Source: Okeania sp. KiyG1 (GTDB lineage: Bacteria; Cyanobacteriota; Cyanobacteriia; Cyanobacteriales; Microcoleaceae). From it: 62,122 nt of DNA. A program made the translations under genes and the position numbers. Where the stretch lies: contig NZ_BLZO01000026.1 of assembly GCF_014132355.1 (NCBI RefSeq), positions 1 to 62,122 on the forward strand, given 5' to 3'. The stretch's first letter is position 1, and each line of letters opens with the position of its first letter. Below are positions 50,322-59,377 of this stretch, in pieces. The notes beneath the pieces were generated by a model that saw nothing but the letters and a program-made list of their open reading frames with translations, ran no database searches and was not told the origin of the DNA.

Positions 50322-50416
50322 CAGGAATTACGCATTAGGTACGAAAAATTAGGATTTGAGATTGCTTCCGGTGTCGATCGCTTCGGAGGAAAATAGGTTG
50401 TACTGCGTAAGTCCTA
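50322..50416. mobile_element. MITE of the CAGGACTTACGCA family, AATAT duplication
   Basis: Ends are CAGGAATTACGCA and TGCGTAAGTCCTA. AATAT occurs at 50317-50321 and 50417-50421. It ends 28 bp before the next gene, so it contributes to its 5' leader. The rest of 49688-50444 is heptamer and repeat DNA without a gene. Confidence 0.7.
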
Positions 50417-50444
50417 AATATATATACAAGCTTTAAAAAAATTA

Positions 50445-53335
50445 ATGAATATTTTAGGTAAAAATTGCCATATTCCTACAGAAAATCTTCAACTGAGTGA
50501 ACGTATCACTATTACTCAAGGTGATATTATTTCTCAGCAAGTAGAGGCAATTGTTAATCCAACTAACAATAATCTCCGTAGTTACGGACTATGTACCAAA
50601 ATTCATCAAGCAGCAGGAGAAGCACTCACAAGTACAACCAGACAAATAGAATGGCTCGATACCAGTGAAGCTAAAATCACTAAAGGCTATCAACTCCAGG
50701 CTTCGTACATCATTCATACCTGTGCCCCAGTTTGGGATAAAACTAATAGTCAAACCTCTAGTCAACAATTAGCTCAATGTTATCGCAACTGTCTGGAGGT
50801 AGCAGCAGAAAATCAAATTCATAGTCTCGCTTTTCCCTGTATAAGCACAGGAATGCGTGGGTTTCCCAGAGATTGGGCGGCAAAAATAGCCATGACAGAA
50901 GTGGTGAAATTTTTGCAACACAACTCTCTCCCCTGGAAAATAATTTTTGTCTGTCGCGAGTCAAATGATTACGAAAAATATCAAGCAAACCTACCAACTG
51001 ATATAACTTCTCCCACTTCCTCCGAACAAACTAAAGCTCAAATTGCCAAAAGTTTAGTTGCTCAAATTGAATGTCAGCGTAGAGTCGCTATTATTGGCAG
51101 TACTTCCTTTTGGGGTGTGACTACGGAGGCAATATGCAAAGCTACTGGTAGACAACTGGCAACATTAGAAAATTTAGCTCTGTTGACGGGTGGAGTTATG
51201 GGTGTACCCGAAGCAGTATCCCTGAGTTTCTGGCGAGAGCGTCAACAACAAAATAAATTAGCCCCAGTTTACCATATTCAACCTGTTGGATTTGAACCGT
51301 GGGAATATGGTGTAAATTTGTATGCAGGCAAAACCTTATCTGAGCGCCGAGAAATTCTGGCTCAGATGGCATCAATATATATACTTATTGAAGGTGGGCC
51401 TGGAGCTAAACAGGAGGCTGAAATTGGAATGGCAGCAGGTGCGGTGGTGATTCCGGTGGGAGTAACGGGAGGTTTTGCTAAGGAACTTTATCAAAAAATG
51501 TCTCGCCCTTACTATATACCTTCCCAGTTGTGGCAAAAATTGGGGGAAGGCTATATTTCATCGGAAAATGTGGCAGAAGCGATCGCTCAAATTATTGAAA
51601 AAATTTGGCAACGTCCCAAAGATGTCATGTTTAAACCTGAAAAAAAATCTGTAACCGATCTAGAATTGCGATCGGCATTAGGGGTTAACTATAGGAAGTT
51701 GCGAGATTTATTAGCAGCATCTCAATGGCAAAAAGCAGACTGGGAAACTTTCCGCTTGTTTTGTGAAATTGCCCTGAGAGTAGAAGTACACAAAGGTGTT
51801 CAGGAAATTCGGGAAATTTTAAAGACAATTAACAAAAATACTCAAGTAGATAGATTTCGCGAACTCACTGACTTGCTGCAACATTACCAGACAATGTTTC
51901 ACAGTATTTATCAACAGGAGTTTCCCTCTTGTTCACTTTATGGTTATCTTCCTGGTTGTCTCAATTGGAAATTTATTAATAAACTGCCTTTACTAGATTT
52001 ACAAACAATTGATTTACTTTGGATGGTATATTCTGATGGGCATTTTGGTTTCAGCGTGCAGGAAAGAATTTGGCAAACATTATTTACTCAGGATGAGGCA
52101 AAGGTAGAGGAAAATTTTATCAGTTGTGTAGGTCGTGGTTATTCTCAAGGTGGAGATGCTTATCAGGAGGGTAAAAATTTTACCCTGAATTCTCCAGAGG
52201 GGTTGTTACCTTGGCTCAACTGGTATGATAGTGAGGGTAATCTTCATGGTATAGAATGTGATGGGAAGTTACGTTATTTGACTGGTGGGTTTGCTCAGAA
52301 GGGTTTAATTAGCAAGCTATGGCAAGAGAGAATTAGGAAAAGGTTGGAAGTGGGAGATAATGATTTTTCTAATTGCGTGCTAAGTGGTTTGAATTTGCAG
52401 GGTTTGAATTTTCAAGGTGCTAATCTTAGGGGTGCCGATCTACAGAATGCTAACTGTGAGGGAGCGTTGTTTGCTGAAGCGGATCTTAGAGGTGCTAATT
52501 TAGTAGGAGCGAAATTTTCAGTGGGAGCTTTGCAAGAGGCAGTTATTGACTGGAGTGATGCGTGCAGTCGTCAATGGTTGAAATCTTATACTATTCTAAT
52601 TGTTGATGATTCTATTATCGTTCGTAAACTTTTGAGTACGACTTTTAGGAATGCTGGTTATCAGGTAGAAATTGCTAGAAATGGAGTAGAAGCTTGGGAA
52701 AAATTACAAAATAATTTACAGGTTGACTTGATTTTATTAGATATAGAAATGCCGAGAATGGATGGTTATGAACTAACTAAAAAATCAGAAATGATTCTAA
52801 GTTGAAAAATATATTAATCGCTATTTTGACTAATCGTGCTATAGCTAGAAATAAGCAGAAAAAAATTCAGGAAGAATTTAATTATTGTTGTTATTTGAAC
52901 AAACCTTGTACTGAGGAAAAAGTGTTAGAAGCTGTCAATAATATTTTGAACAGATATGTGAAGCTTAAGACTATTCTAATTGTGGATGATTCTATTACTG
53001 TTCGCGAACTTTTGAGTATGACTTTTATCAAAGCTGGCTATCAAGTAGAAGTAGCAAAAGATGGGTTAGAAGCTTGGGAAAAATTACAAAATAATTTACA
53101 GGTTGATTTGATTTCATTAAATATGGAAATGCCAAGAATGGGCGGTCAAGAGTTAGCTTTGAAAATTAGACAAGATTCTAAGTTACAAAATTTACCAATA
53201 ATGTTTATGACTTCTCGTGGTGCATCCAGAATGGGCGTACCAATTGAAAAATTAGTTAACAATTGTGCTTATATGACAAAACCTTATGTTGAAGAAAAGG
53301 TATTAGATACTGTAAAAAGTTTATTGAAGAAATAA
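50445..53335 (+). CDS. Macro-SLOG-GUN4-pentapeptide-REC-REC protein (frameshift near 52781)
   Basis: After adding one A to the six-A run at 52779-52784 the reading unit is about 963 residues. Modules in order: (1) Macro/ADP-ribose domain, about 20-175 ('ITQGDIISQQVEAIVNPTNN', 'AFPCISTGMRGFP'). (2) SLOG/LOG-like Rossmann domain, about 205-375 ('RVAIIGSTSFWG', 'LLTGGVMGVPEAV', 'ILIEGGPGAKQEAEIGMAAG'). (3) GUN4, about 400-610 ('GVNYRKLRDLLAASQWQKAD', 'LLDLQTIDLLWMVYSDGHFG', 'FSVQERIWQTL'), the tetrapyrrole-binding ChlH-activating fold. (4) Pentapeptide repeats, about 635-690 ('LNFQGANLRGADLQNANCEG'). (5) REC1 with acceptor Asp in 'LLDIEMPRMDG'. (6) REC2 with Asn there ('SLNMEMPRMGG'), probably not phosphorylated. 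No membrane segment. It follows chlD on the same strand. Function unknown; linking nucleotide/ADP-ribose sensing to tetrapyrrole control is inference. Confidence 0.85.
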
Positions 53336-53455
53336 GAAGAAGGAGTCAGGAGTCAGTAGGGGCGAATCGCGATTCGCCCGTACAGGAGTCAGGAGGCGAG
53401 GAAGGAAGAGAACTGAGAAATATTTGGCAATGACGCTCAGGTGGAACTGTTTTTA

Positions 53456-53624
53456 TACCAAATTTAAAAAAGAATGTTACAAATAAACTGGCTAGTAAAT
53501 AATTAATAATTAATAATTAATAATTAATAACTAACAATTAATAATTTACCGCGCCACCTACCACCTACCACCTAACACCTAACACCTAGAAAGTTATTTG
53601 TAGCAAATATTTATCAATTTGGTA
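53456..53624. mobile_element. MITE of the TACCAATTTGA family, 169 bp, TTA duplication
   Basis: Ends are TACCAAATTTAAAAAAGAAT and ATTTATCAATTTGGTA. TTA occurs at 53453-53455 and 53625-53627. The interior is AATTAAT and CACCTAC heptamer-like tracts. Another left end (TACCAATTTTCAGAAGG) begins at 53628. The rest of 53336-53814 is CTCCCCACTCC-type repeats leading right up to the protease start. Confidence 0.85.
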
Positions 53625-53814
53625 TTATACCAATTTTCAGAAGGAGTTAGTAGTTATATAGAATTTAGTTAATATAGTATATGTTGATAATTTCTTAAAT
53701 TACTTCAATCTCCCCCGCTCCCTACTCCCCTACTCCCCTACTCCCCGCTCCCTACTCCCCACTCCCCCACTCCCCCACTCCCCACTCCCCACTCCCTACT
53801 CCCTATTCCCTATT

Positions 53815-55311
53815 ATGAAACTTTTACTAAATTATTTCACAATTATAATCAGCTTATTTTCCCTGCAAAACTTAGCTTTAGCAGAAACAAATACTCTAGA
53901 AAATCAACCTCAAAAACCTCCGTCAGCCAAAATATTTCCTACTAATTTTCAGCCAGAAACACCATATCAAAAATTAGCAGAAGCAGACCGACTTTATTTA
54001 GCAGGAGAAAAAACAGCAGCAGAAAAACTTTACCGAGAAGTAAAAGAACCATTTTCTGAAGATATTGAAGCTAAAATTAATCGCCCTCAAGCAATTTATG
54101 AACCTACAGAATTACCAGTAACAGCTCAAGTTTATTGGCGACAAGTACAAGAAGGATTAGCTAAAAATCTAGAGACTCAAATATTTATAGCTTTAGAACT
54201 ATTAGTCAAAGAATATCCTGAATTTATTCCAGCTCATATTAAATTTGCAGAAGTATTAAAAGCTGATGAACAAACAGAATTATCCTTAGAAATATTACAT
54301 CAAGCAGCTAGTTTATATCCCAACGAACCAGAATTAATGAAAGCTCAAATTACTGCCCTAGCAAATGAAAAAAAATGGTTAGAAGCAACTTTATCTGCCC
54401 AACAATTTGCTTTGATGAATCCCGAACATTCCCAAGTAGATGAATTTAATCAATTAGCAGAAACCCATAGAAAAAAATTTCAATCCCAGCTCAAATCACA
54501 ATTAAGAGGAAATACAATTGCTAATGTTGTTACTGGCGCTTTAGGAGTAGCTCTTACTGGCAATCCATTTGCTGCTCTGAATGCTGTTCAAACAACAGCA
54601 TTAATGCTCCGAGGAGAATCAAAAATTGGCAAAAGTTTAGCAAAATATGCCACTAAAAGTTTACCTATGGTTGAAGATGAAACAATTCTTGAATATGTTA
54701 ATACTATAGGAAAAAAACTTGCAAAAATGACTGGTAGAAACGACTTTGAATATCAGTTTTATATAATCAATGATGAAAATCTTAATGCTTTTGCTTTACC
54801 AGGTGGGCAAATATTTATTAATTTAGGAGCAATAGTTAAAACAAATTCTGAAGCAGAATTAGCAGGTTTACTTGCTCATGAATTAGCTCATACTGTATTA
54901 TCTCATGGATTTCAGTTAATGTCTGAAGGTAATTTAATTAGTAGTGTTACTCAATATATTCCTTATGCGGGCGGTGTAGTTAGTAATTTAATTGTACTTA
55001 ACTATAGTCGAGAAATGGAACGTCAAGCAGATGTATTAGGAACACGAATTTTAGTATCAGCAGATTATGCAGCAGATGGGGTAAGAAATTTGATGAAGAC
55101 TCTGAATAAAGACACAGAAGATAGAGGTATTATTGCTTGGTTATCCACTCATCCAGAGACGGCAGAAAGAGTACGTTATTTAGAAGAGTTAATTGTTAAT
55201 AGTGGTTATAATCGTTATGCTTACGAAGGAGTAGTATATCATGGCAAAATTAAGGCAAAAGCTAAAGCATTATTAGTAGAAAAGAAAAAGGATTTTCAGA
55301 AATATAGATAA
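53815..55311 (+). CDS. M48-family metalloprotease with TPR-like N-terminal region (BepA/Loi-type)
   Basis: 498 residues with a signal peptide ('LLNYFTIIISLFSLQNLALA', cleavage near residue 23). Residues about 50-220 form helical TPR-like repeats ('YQKLAEADRLYLAGEKTAAE', 'FIPAHIKFAEVLKADEQTEL'). The peptidase domain has zinc motif 'LLAHELAHTVLSH' (His355, Glu356, His359), third ligand region 'REMERQADVLG' (about 400-410) and 'LSTHPETAERVRYL' at the active-site end. A hydrophobic stretch (about 240-275) precedes the catalytic domain. The arrangement suggests periplasmic or envelope quality control, as for BepA/YfgC, although there the TPR follows the protease. It is intact and stands alone. Its promoter must lie within repeat DNA. 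Confidence 0.9.
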   Translation: MKLLLNYFTIIISLFSLQNLALAETNTLENQPQKPPSAKIFPTNFQPETPYQKLAEADRLYLAGEKTAAEKLYREVKEPFSEDIEAKINRPQAIYEPTELPVTAQVYWRQVQEGLAKNLETQIFIALELLVKEYPEFIPAHIKFAEVLKADEQTELSLEILHQAASLYPNEPELMKAQITALANEKKWLEATLSAQQFALMNPEHSQVDEFNQLAETHRKKFQSQLKSQLRGNTIANVVTGALGVALTGNPFAALNAVQTTALMLRGESKIGKSLAKYATKSLPMVEDETILEYVNTIGKKLAKMTGRNDFEYQFYIINDENLNAFALPGGQIFINLGAIVKTNSEAELAGLLAHELAHTVLSHGFQLMSEGNLISSVTQYIPYAGGVVSNLIVLNYSREMERQADVLGTRILVSADYAADGVRNLMKTLNKDTEDRGIIAWLSTHPETAERVRYLEELIVNSGYNRYAYEGVVYHGKIKAKAKALLVEKKKDFQKYR

Positions 55312-55414
55312 GGAATAAGGAATAGGGAATAGTAAAATTTATCAAAATAATATGGATCTAAAACCCTGCCTTTTAAGGCGCAATATTTTTGGAGAGTTGC
55401 TCAAATCCCTGTTA

Positions 55415-55610
55415 TACCAATTTGAAAAAAGAATGTTACGAATAGTAAGAGCCATAAAAAATTTTGACAGGAGATGTTTCTTTGACAAAAAAGATAATTT
55501 ACGCCCTAAAAAATGGTATTAAAGCCATTCCCATACGACTCCTGACTCCTGACTCCTAACTCCTAAGAAATACCTTAGATATTTGTAGCAAACATTGTAT
55601 CAATTTGGTA
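55415..55610. mobile_element. MITE of the TACCAATTTGA family, 196 bp, TTA duplication
   Basis: Ends are TACCAATTTGAAAAAAGAAT and TGTATCAATTTGGTA. TTA occurs at 55412-55414 and 55611-55613. The interior includes AAAATGGTATTAAAGCC and a GACTCCT heptamer array, and is shared with the copy in the DUF29 gene. Bases 55611-55986 hold further heptamer tracts (TGACTTC, ATTCCCT at 55930-55980) and no gene. Confidence 0.85.
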
Positions 55611-55986
55611 TTACAAAAATAACTTCTGACTTCTGACTTGTGACTTCTGACTTCGTTAAGGTAGTCCTGCTCGCCTAATAGTACACAGGAAAAAGGAATA
55701 CTTGGCATGGGAGCAAGATGCTCCCACTGTTCTCGTAATATTCTTTTTTCATGCATGGTATTATCCACAAATTATCAATTATTTCTCTCTGTTCCCTGCT
55801 CCCTATTCCCCCTTTTCTGGAGATATTTATATATAGCTATAGCAAAGAATGGGTTGGTTAGGACATAGACTGGTAATAAACTGTAAGACAGGGAAATATT
55901 TTTCCCACTTTTGCCTGTTGCCTGTTGCCTGTTGCCTATTCCCTATTCCCTATTCCCTATTCCCTATTCCCTATTCCCTAATATAA

Positions 55987-56385
55987 TTAATTTGACTTAC
56001 CATCACTACCTAAATATTCTCGGTAGGAGCAAATTTTATCTCCTCTCACATCAAAAGAAACTGCTACTCGATTTTTATAAGCTTTTCCCCACATTGGGCC
56101 TTCATCCCGAAATTCAAATACTACTGTTGTTTTGTTGCTAGTAATATTGTCTAAAGAAGTAATTAAAAGTCCTTCACTATAAGCTTCAGAAACATACTGA
56201 AAAAATTCTCTAGCGCGGTCTTTTCCTTTGTTTAAACCATGAAATTTTCCTACGGGAAACCAAAAGGTAAAGTCATCAGTAAGCATATCCAAAAATGCTT
56301 CCCATTCTCCAGTTGCTAAACCATGAGTAAATTTATCAAATGCTTTTTTAGCAACGGTAATTGTATTTATTTCTGTTTGAGTCAT
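55987..56385 (-). CDS. NTF2-like/SnoaL-type protein
   Basis: 132 residues: 'AKKAFDKFTHGLATGEWEAF', 'LDMLTDDFTFWFPVGKFHGL', 'RAREFFQYVSEAY', 'TTVVFEFRDEGPMWGKAY' and 'VRGDKICSYREYL'. This is the cone-shaped NTF2-like fold (nuclear transport factor 2 family), one domain, full length. Members include polyketide cyclases, isomerases and small-molecule binders. The few polar residues in the pocket do not decide a reaction. Isolated gene, with ATG 56385 followed directly by the conserved helix. Confidence 0.8.
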   Translation of the reverse strand: MTQTEINTITVAKKAFDKFTHGLATGEWEAFLDMLTDDFTFWFPVGKFHGLNKGKDRAREFFQYVSEAYSEGLLITSLDNITSNKTTVVFEFRDEGPMWGKAYKNRVAVSFDVRGDKICSYREYLGSDGKSN

Positions 56386-56489
56386 TTTTACAAATTCATT
56401 TAGAGGTTGTTTCTAAACAAAAGATTAACATAGGGTATGTGACGGTATGCTTATATAATGTATCTTTAGAATACCAAAAATTATTCTTA

Positions 56490-56699
56490 TACCAATTTGA
56501 TAAGTGTTTGTTACAAATAGTAGGGACGTTGCATAAGGGCGTCCGTACGAAAGAAGGAAGAAGGAAGAAGGAAAAAGAAGGAAATATTTTAAAAAGGTAA
56601 AAACGATATAAATAACTATCTAAAATCCACGATGGTCACTATTTTTAAGAATATCTGATAGAGTGGCACTTTTCATAGCATTCTTTTTTCAAATTGGTA
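56490..56699. mobile_element. MITE of the TACCAATTTGA family, 210 bp, TTA duplication
   Basis: Nearly identical to 41549-41759 in ends and interior (GTTGCATAAGGGCGTCCGTA, TAACTATCTAAAAT). TTA occurs at 56487-56489 and 56700-56702. Confidence 0.85.
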
Positions 56700-56774
56700 T
56701 TACACAATATTTTTAGCAATTATTTGTATGAAGTAAAGATATCTTGTTCGTTATTTCCCTAGGATATACGGAGA

Positions 56775-57075
56775 TTTTACCGAATAATTAATAATTAATA
56801 ATTAATAATTAATAATTAAATAATTCGCGCCTTGAAGCCTCCCCTTTTAAGGGGAAAAAAGCGGTCGTTTTGCTTCGCAACATGTAAAGCGTAGCTTCCC
56901 GAAGGGTGGGATGGCGTTTTGCTCCGCAACATATAAAGCGGAGCGGCTCTGTCAAGAGCGGGTCCCCTCGCCATATCCAATCGACCAAGAGAAGAAATAA
57001 TATTTCCTGATATTCAATCCTCTCGGTTTTAACCAGAGGTAATTATCCATTATCCATTATCCATTATCCATTAAT
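56775..57075. repeat. TTACCGAA-type palindromic element with heptamer tracts
   Basis: Starts TTTACCGAATAATTAATAAT and includes GCCTCCCCTTTTAAGGGG, GGGTGGGATGGCGTTTTGCT and CGACCAAGAGAAGAAATAAT. It ends in ATTATCC heptamers. Related pieces are at 3955-4066, 21538-21690, 34035-34240, 43310-43432, 59546-59700 and 60006-60150. Confidence 0.6.
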
Positions 57076-57091
57076 GAAACAATCTAATTTT

Positions 57092-57616
57092 TTAAAATAC
57101 TTTATAAATAACTGCCCCTGTTTCGGGGTGATTTTCCATTTCCAATAAACCCTCTTTATATAAACTTTTTAACAGTTCTTTCATTTCTGATACTGTTTTA
57201 TTTGTAGCAATAATACAATCTGCTATTGAAATTCCATCTGAATTTTCCTTAGCTAGTTGAAGAATAATTTGTGTATCTGATTTTGGGGGATTAGTCTCTA
57301 ACATTCTCACTATTTGTTCTTGGGGAAAGTAGTTATATATATCCCCAGAATCTAATTGTTTCTTGAAATTTTTGAGATTTTTCTGTTCTACCATTCCAGG
57401 AATAAAGAAGACATCAAAAAATTGACCAATCCCTAATAAACCCGCAGTAGCTAACCATAAACTACCAGTTACATATTTTCCAGAATAAAATCTATGTAAC
57501 CCACAAATACCTAAGAAACCAGAACACCATAAAAGGTAAGCCATACCTGTATTTTTAGTTTCATATATTTTGGGATTATTAATAATTTTAGATTTGTTCA
57601 TTTTTTTACTCACCAT
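57092..57616 (-). CDS. TM2-domain protein with C-terminal winged-helix-like region
   Basis: 174 residues. The TM2 motif (two helices joined by a short turn) is clear: 'AYLLWCSGFLGICGLHRFYS' then 'GKYVTGSLWLATAGLLGIGQ' and 'FFDVFFIPGMVEQKN'. Residues about 110-174 resemble a small winged helix ('DGISIADCIIATNKTVSEMK', 'LLKSLYKEGLLEMENHPETG'). This combination recurs in cyanobacteria and its function is unknown. ATG 57601 (MNKSK) has GGTGAG seven bases upstream and may be the true start; ATG 57616 adds five residues. Confidence 0.8.
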   Translation of the reverse strand: MVSKKMNKSKIINNPKIYETKNTGMAYLLWCSGFLGICGLHRFYSGKYVTGSLWLATAGLLGIGQFFDVFFIPGMVEQKNLKNFKKQLDSGDIYNYFPQEQIVRMLETNPPKSDTQIILQLAKENSDGISIADCIIATNKTVSEMKELLKSLYKEGLLEMENHPETGAVIYKVF

Positions 57617-57651
57617 CTAAATAAACAACCTTATACAAACTTTATATCTGA

Positions 57652-58172
57652 CTCAATTACAGAATTCTTACACTATATAAAACTTCACCCAATTAGAAGA
57701 ATAAACCTGAAATTTTTATTTCAGGACTTACGCACGGACACTATATTGAGTGAGGGCGCCATTCGGAGCTTTGCGCTAGCAAATGCCATTTCCTAAGGTC
57801 ATGCTCCGCAAACGCCCCTACATATGGCGTTTTCAAGGTGAATTTGCGTAAGTCCTGATTTTTTTCAATTACAGAATTCTCACACTATAGAACCCCTGAG
57901 TGGATCTTTGGACGCGGTATGTGCTTTTGGCTTCCCTCCTCAGTCTGAGCGAGCAAGTGGAAATTCAGGAATGAGAATGGGGAGAAAGCAGATGAGACCC
58001 CGCATCGCCCAATAGCAAACCTGGTAGCTTCCCTTGCAGGTAGAAAAATACTCTCATCTCCCCATCTCCCTATCTCCCCATCCCCCCATCCCCCATCTCC
58101 TTTTTAAATAGATACCAAATGGGTTCTATAGAAAACTTCACCGAATTAGAAGAATAAACCTGAAATTTTTAT
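57652..58172. repeat. 70-bp direct repeat, one copy opened by a GAACCC-ended insert
   Basis: 57652-57720 (ATTACAGAATTCTTACACTA through ACCTGAAATTTTTATT) recurs in two halves at about 57868-57893 and 58124-58172. The halves are separated by about 230 bp bounded by CTATAGAACCC and GGGTTCTATAG, an inserted element with TATA target. Between the two copies lies the CAGGACTTACGCA element at 57722-57857. Confidence 0.6.
57722..57857. mobile_element. MITE of the CAGGACTTACGCA family, 136 bp
   Basis: Ends are CAGGACTTACGCA and TGCGTAAGTCCTG, a perfect 13-bp inverted repeat. The interior has GTGAGGGCGCCATTCGGAGC and CGCCCCTACATATGGCG. The target duplication is unclear in the T-rich flanks. Confidence 0.75.
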
Positions 58173-58291
58173 CTTTTTCTTTTGGGTTTAATACCCAGCC
58201 GTCAATTACGGTGTTTACAATTGGTTGGGGTTTGACTCCCCATCCACTTCTTCCTTCTTCCTTCTTCCTTCTTCCTTCTTCCTTCTTCAAT

Positions 58292-59377
58292 TTAAATATA
58301 ACGAACTAAACTAGAATCTATATCTTCTATCTTAGCACAGCCACTTAATGCCATTGCCACATCTAATTCATCACACAATAACTCCAACAAATGATGTACC
58401 CCTGCTTTTCCATTCACTGCTAGTCCCCACAAAACCGGACGCCCAATTAAAACAGCTTTTGCTCCTAATGCTAATGCTTTGAGAATATCTGTACCCCTGC
58501 GTATACCTCCATCCATCAGCACATCAACTTGATGTCCCACTGCTGCAACTACTTCTGGGAGAGCATCAAGAGTGGCGATCGCTCCATCTAACTGCCTACC
58601 TCCATGATTAGAAACAATAATTCCTTTTGCCCCATGTTCCACAGCTCGAATGGCATCATCTCCCCGCAAAATTCCTTTAACTACTACAGGTAATGATGTT
58701 AATGACTGCAACCAGTCTATGTCTCCCCAGGTAAGAGCTGGATCTAGTTGATTAGCAAAATAAGTAAATAACCCAGACTCATTTTCTGTTTGAGGAATTT
58801 CTAAATTTGCCATCGACGTTAAATTAGCTAATTCCATGTCAGATGGTAAAGTAAACTTATTTCGGCGATCGCGTTCTCTTCTCCCCAAAATTGGCGCATC
58901 AACTGTCAAACACAATGCTTGATAACCTGCAGCTTCAGCTCTTTCTACTAAAGCACGAGTTAGAGCGCGGTCGCGATGTACATAGAGTTGAAACCAAAAA
59001 TTTTTTGCCACATTTGAAGCTAGTGCCACATCTTCTAAACTTTTAGTGGACATGGTACTTAATATCATTATTGTACCTAAATCTGCTGCGACTCTTGCTG
59101 TTGCTAATTCTCCTTCTGGATATGCTAAACATTGAAAGGCCATAGGGGCAATTAAAATTGGCATTTTAATATACTGTCCCAGGATTTTTGTAGTTAAATT
59201 TCGCTGGCTAACATTTACTAACATTCGAGGTCGTAATTTATATCGTTCATAAGCAGTACGGTTATCTTGCAAAGTAATTTCATCCCATGCGCCACTAGCA
59301 TAATAATCTAGTGCCATTTGAGATAAATTTTGTGTTGCCAAAGATTCATACTCGAAAATATTAATTGGTTTGTTCAT
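58292..59377 (-). CDS. FMN-dependent alpha-hydroxyacid oxidase (lactate/glycolate oxidase type)
   Basis: 361 residues in the TIM-barrel flavoprotein family: 'IFEYESLATQNLSQMALDYY', 'GAWDEITLQDNR', FMN contacts 'PILIAPMAFQCLAYPEGELA', 'STMSTKSLEDVA' and 'FQLYVHRDRA', active-site His258 in 'VSNHGGRQLDGA', and phosphate-binding 'DGGIRRGTDILKALALGAKA' and 'IGRPVLWGLA'. It oxidises L-2-hydroxyacids with O2. In N2-fixing cyanobacteria related enzymes act as L-lactate oxidases, in photorespiration-oriented lineages as glycolate oxidase. The substrate cannot be fixed from sequence alone here. Complete, single gene. Start ATG 59377 is next to a TCAGTTA heptamer array. Confidence 0.9.
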   Translation of the reverse strand: MNKPINIFEYESLATQNLSQMALDYYASGAWDEITLQDNRTAYERYKLRPRMLVNVSQRNLTTKILGQYIKMPILIAPMAFQCLAYPEGELATARVAADLGTIMILSTMSTKSLEDVALASNVAKNFWFQLYVHRDRALTRALVERAEAAGYQALCLTVDAPILGRRERDRRNKFTLPSDMELANLTSMANLEIPQTENESGLFTYFANQLDPALTWGDIDWLQSLTSLPVVVKGILRGDDAIRAVEHGAKGIIVSNHGGRQLDGAIATLDALPEVVAAVGHQVDVLMDGGIRRGTDILKALALGAKAVLIGRPVLWGLAVNGKAGVHHLLELLCDELDVAMALSGCAKIEDIDSSLVRYI

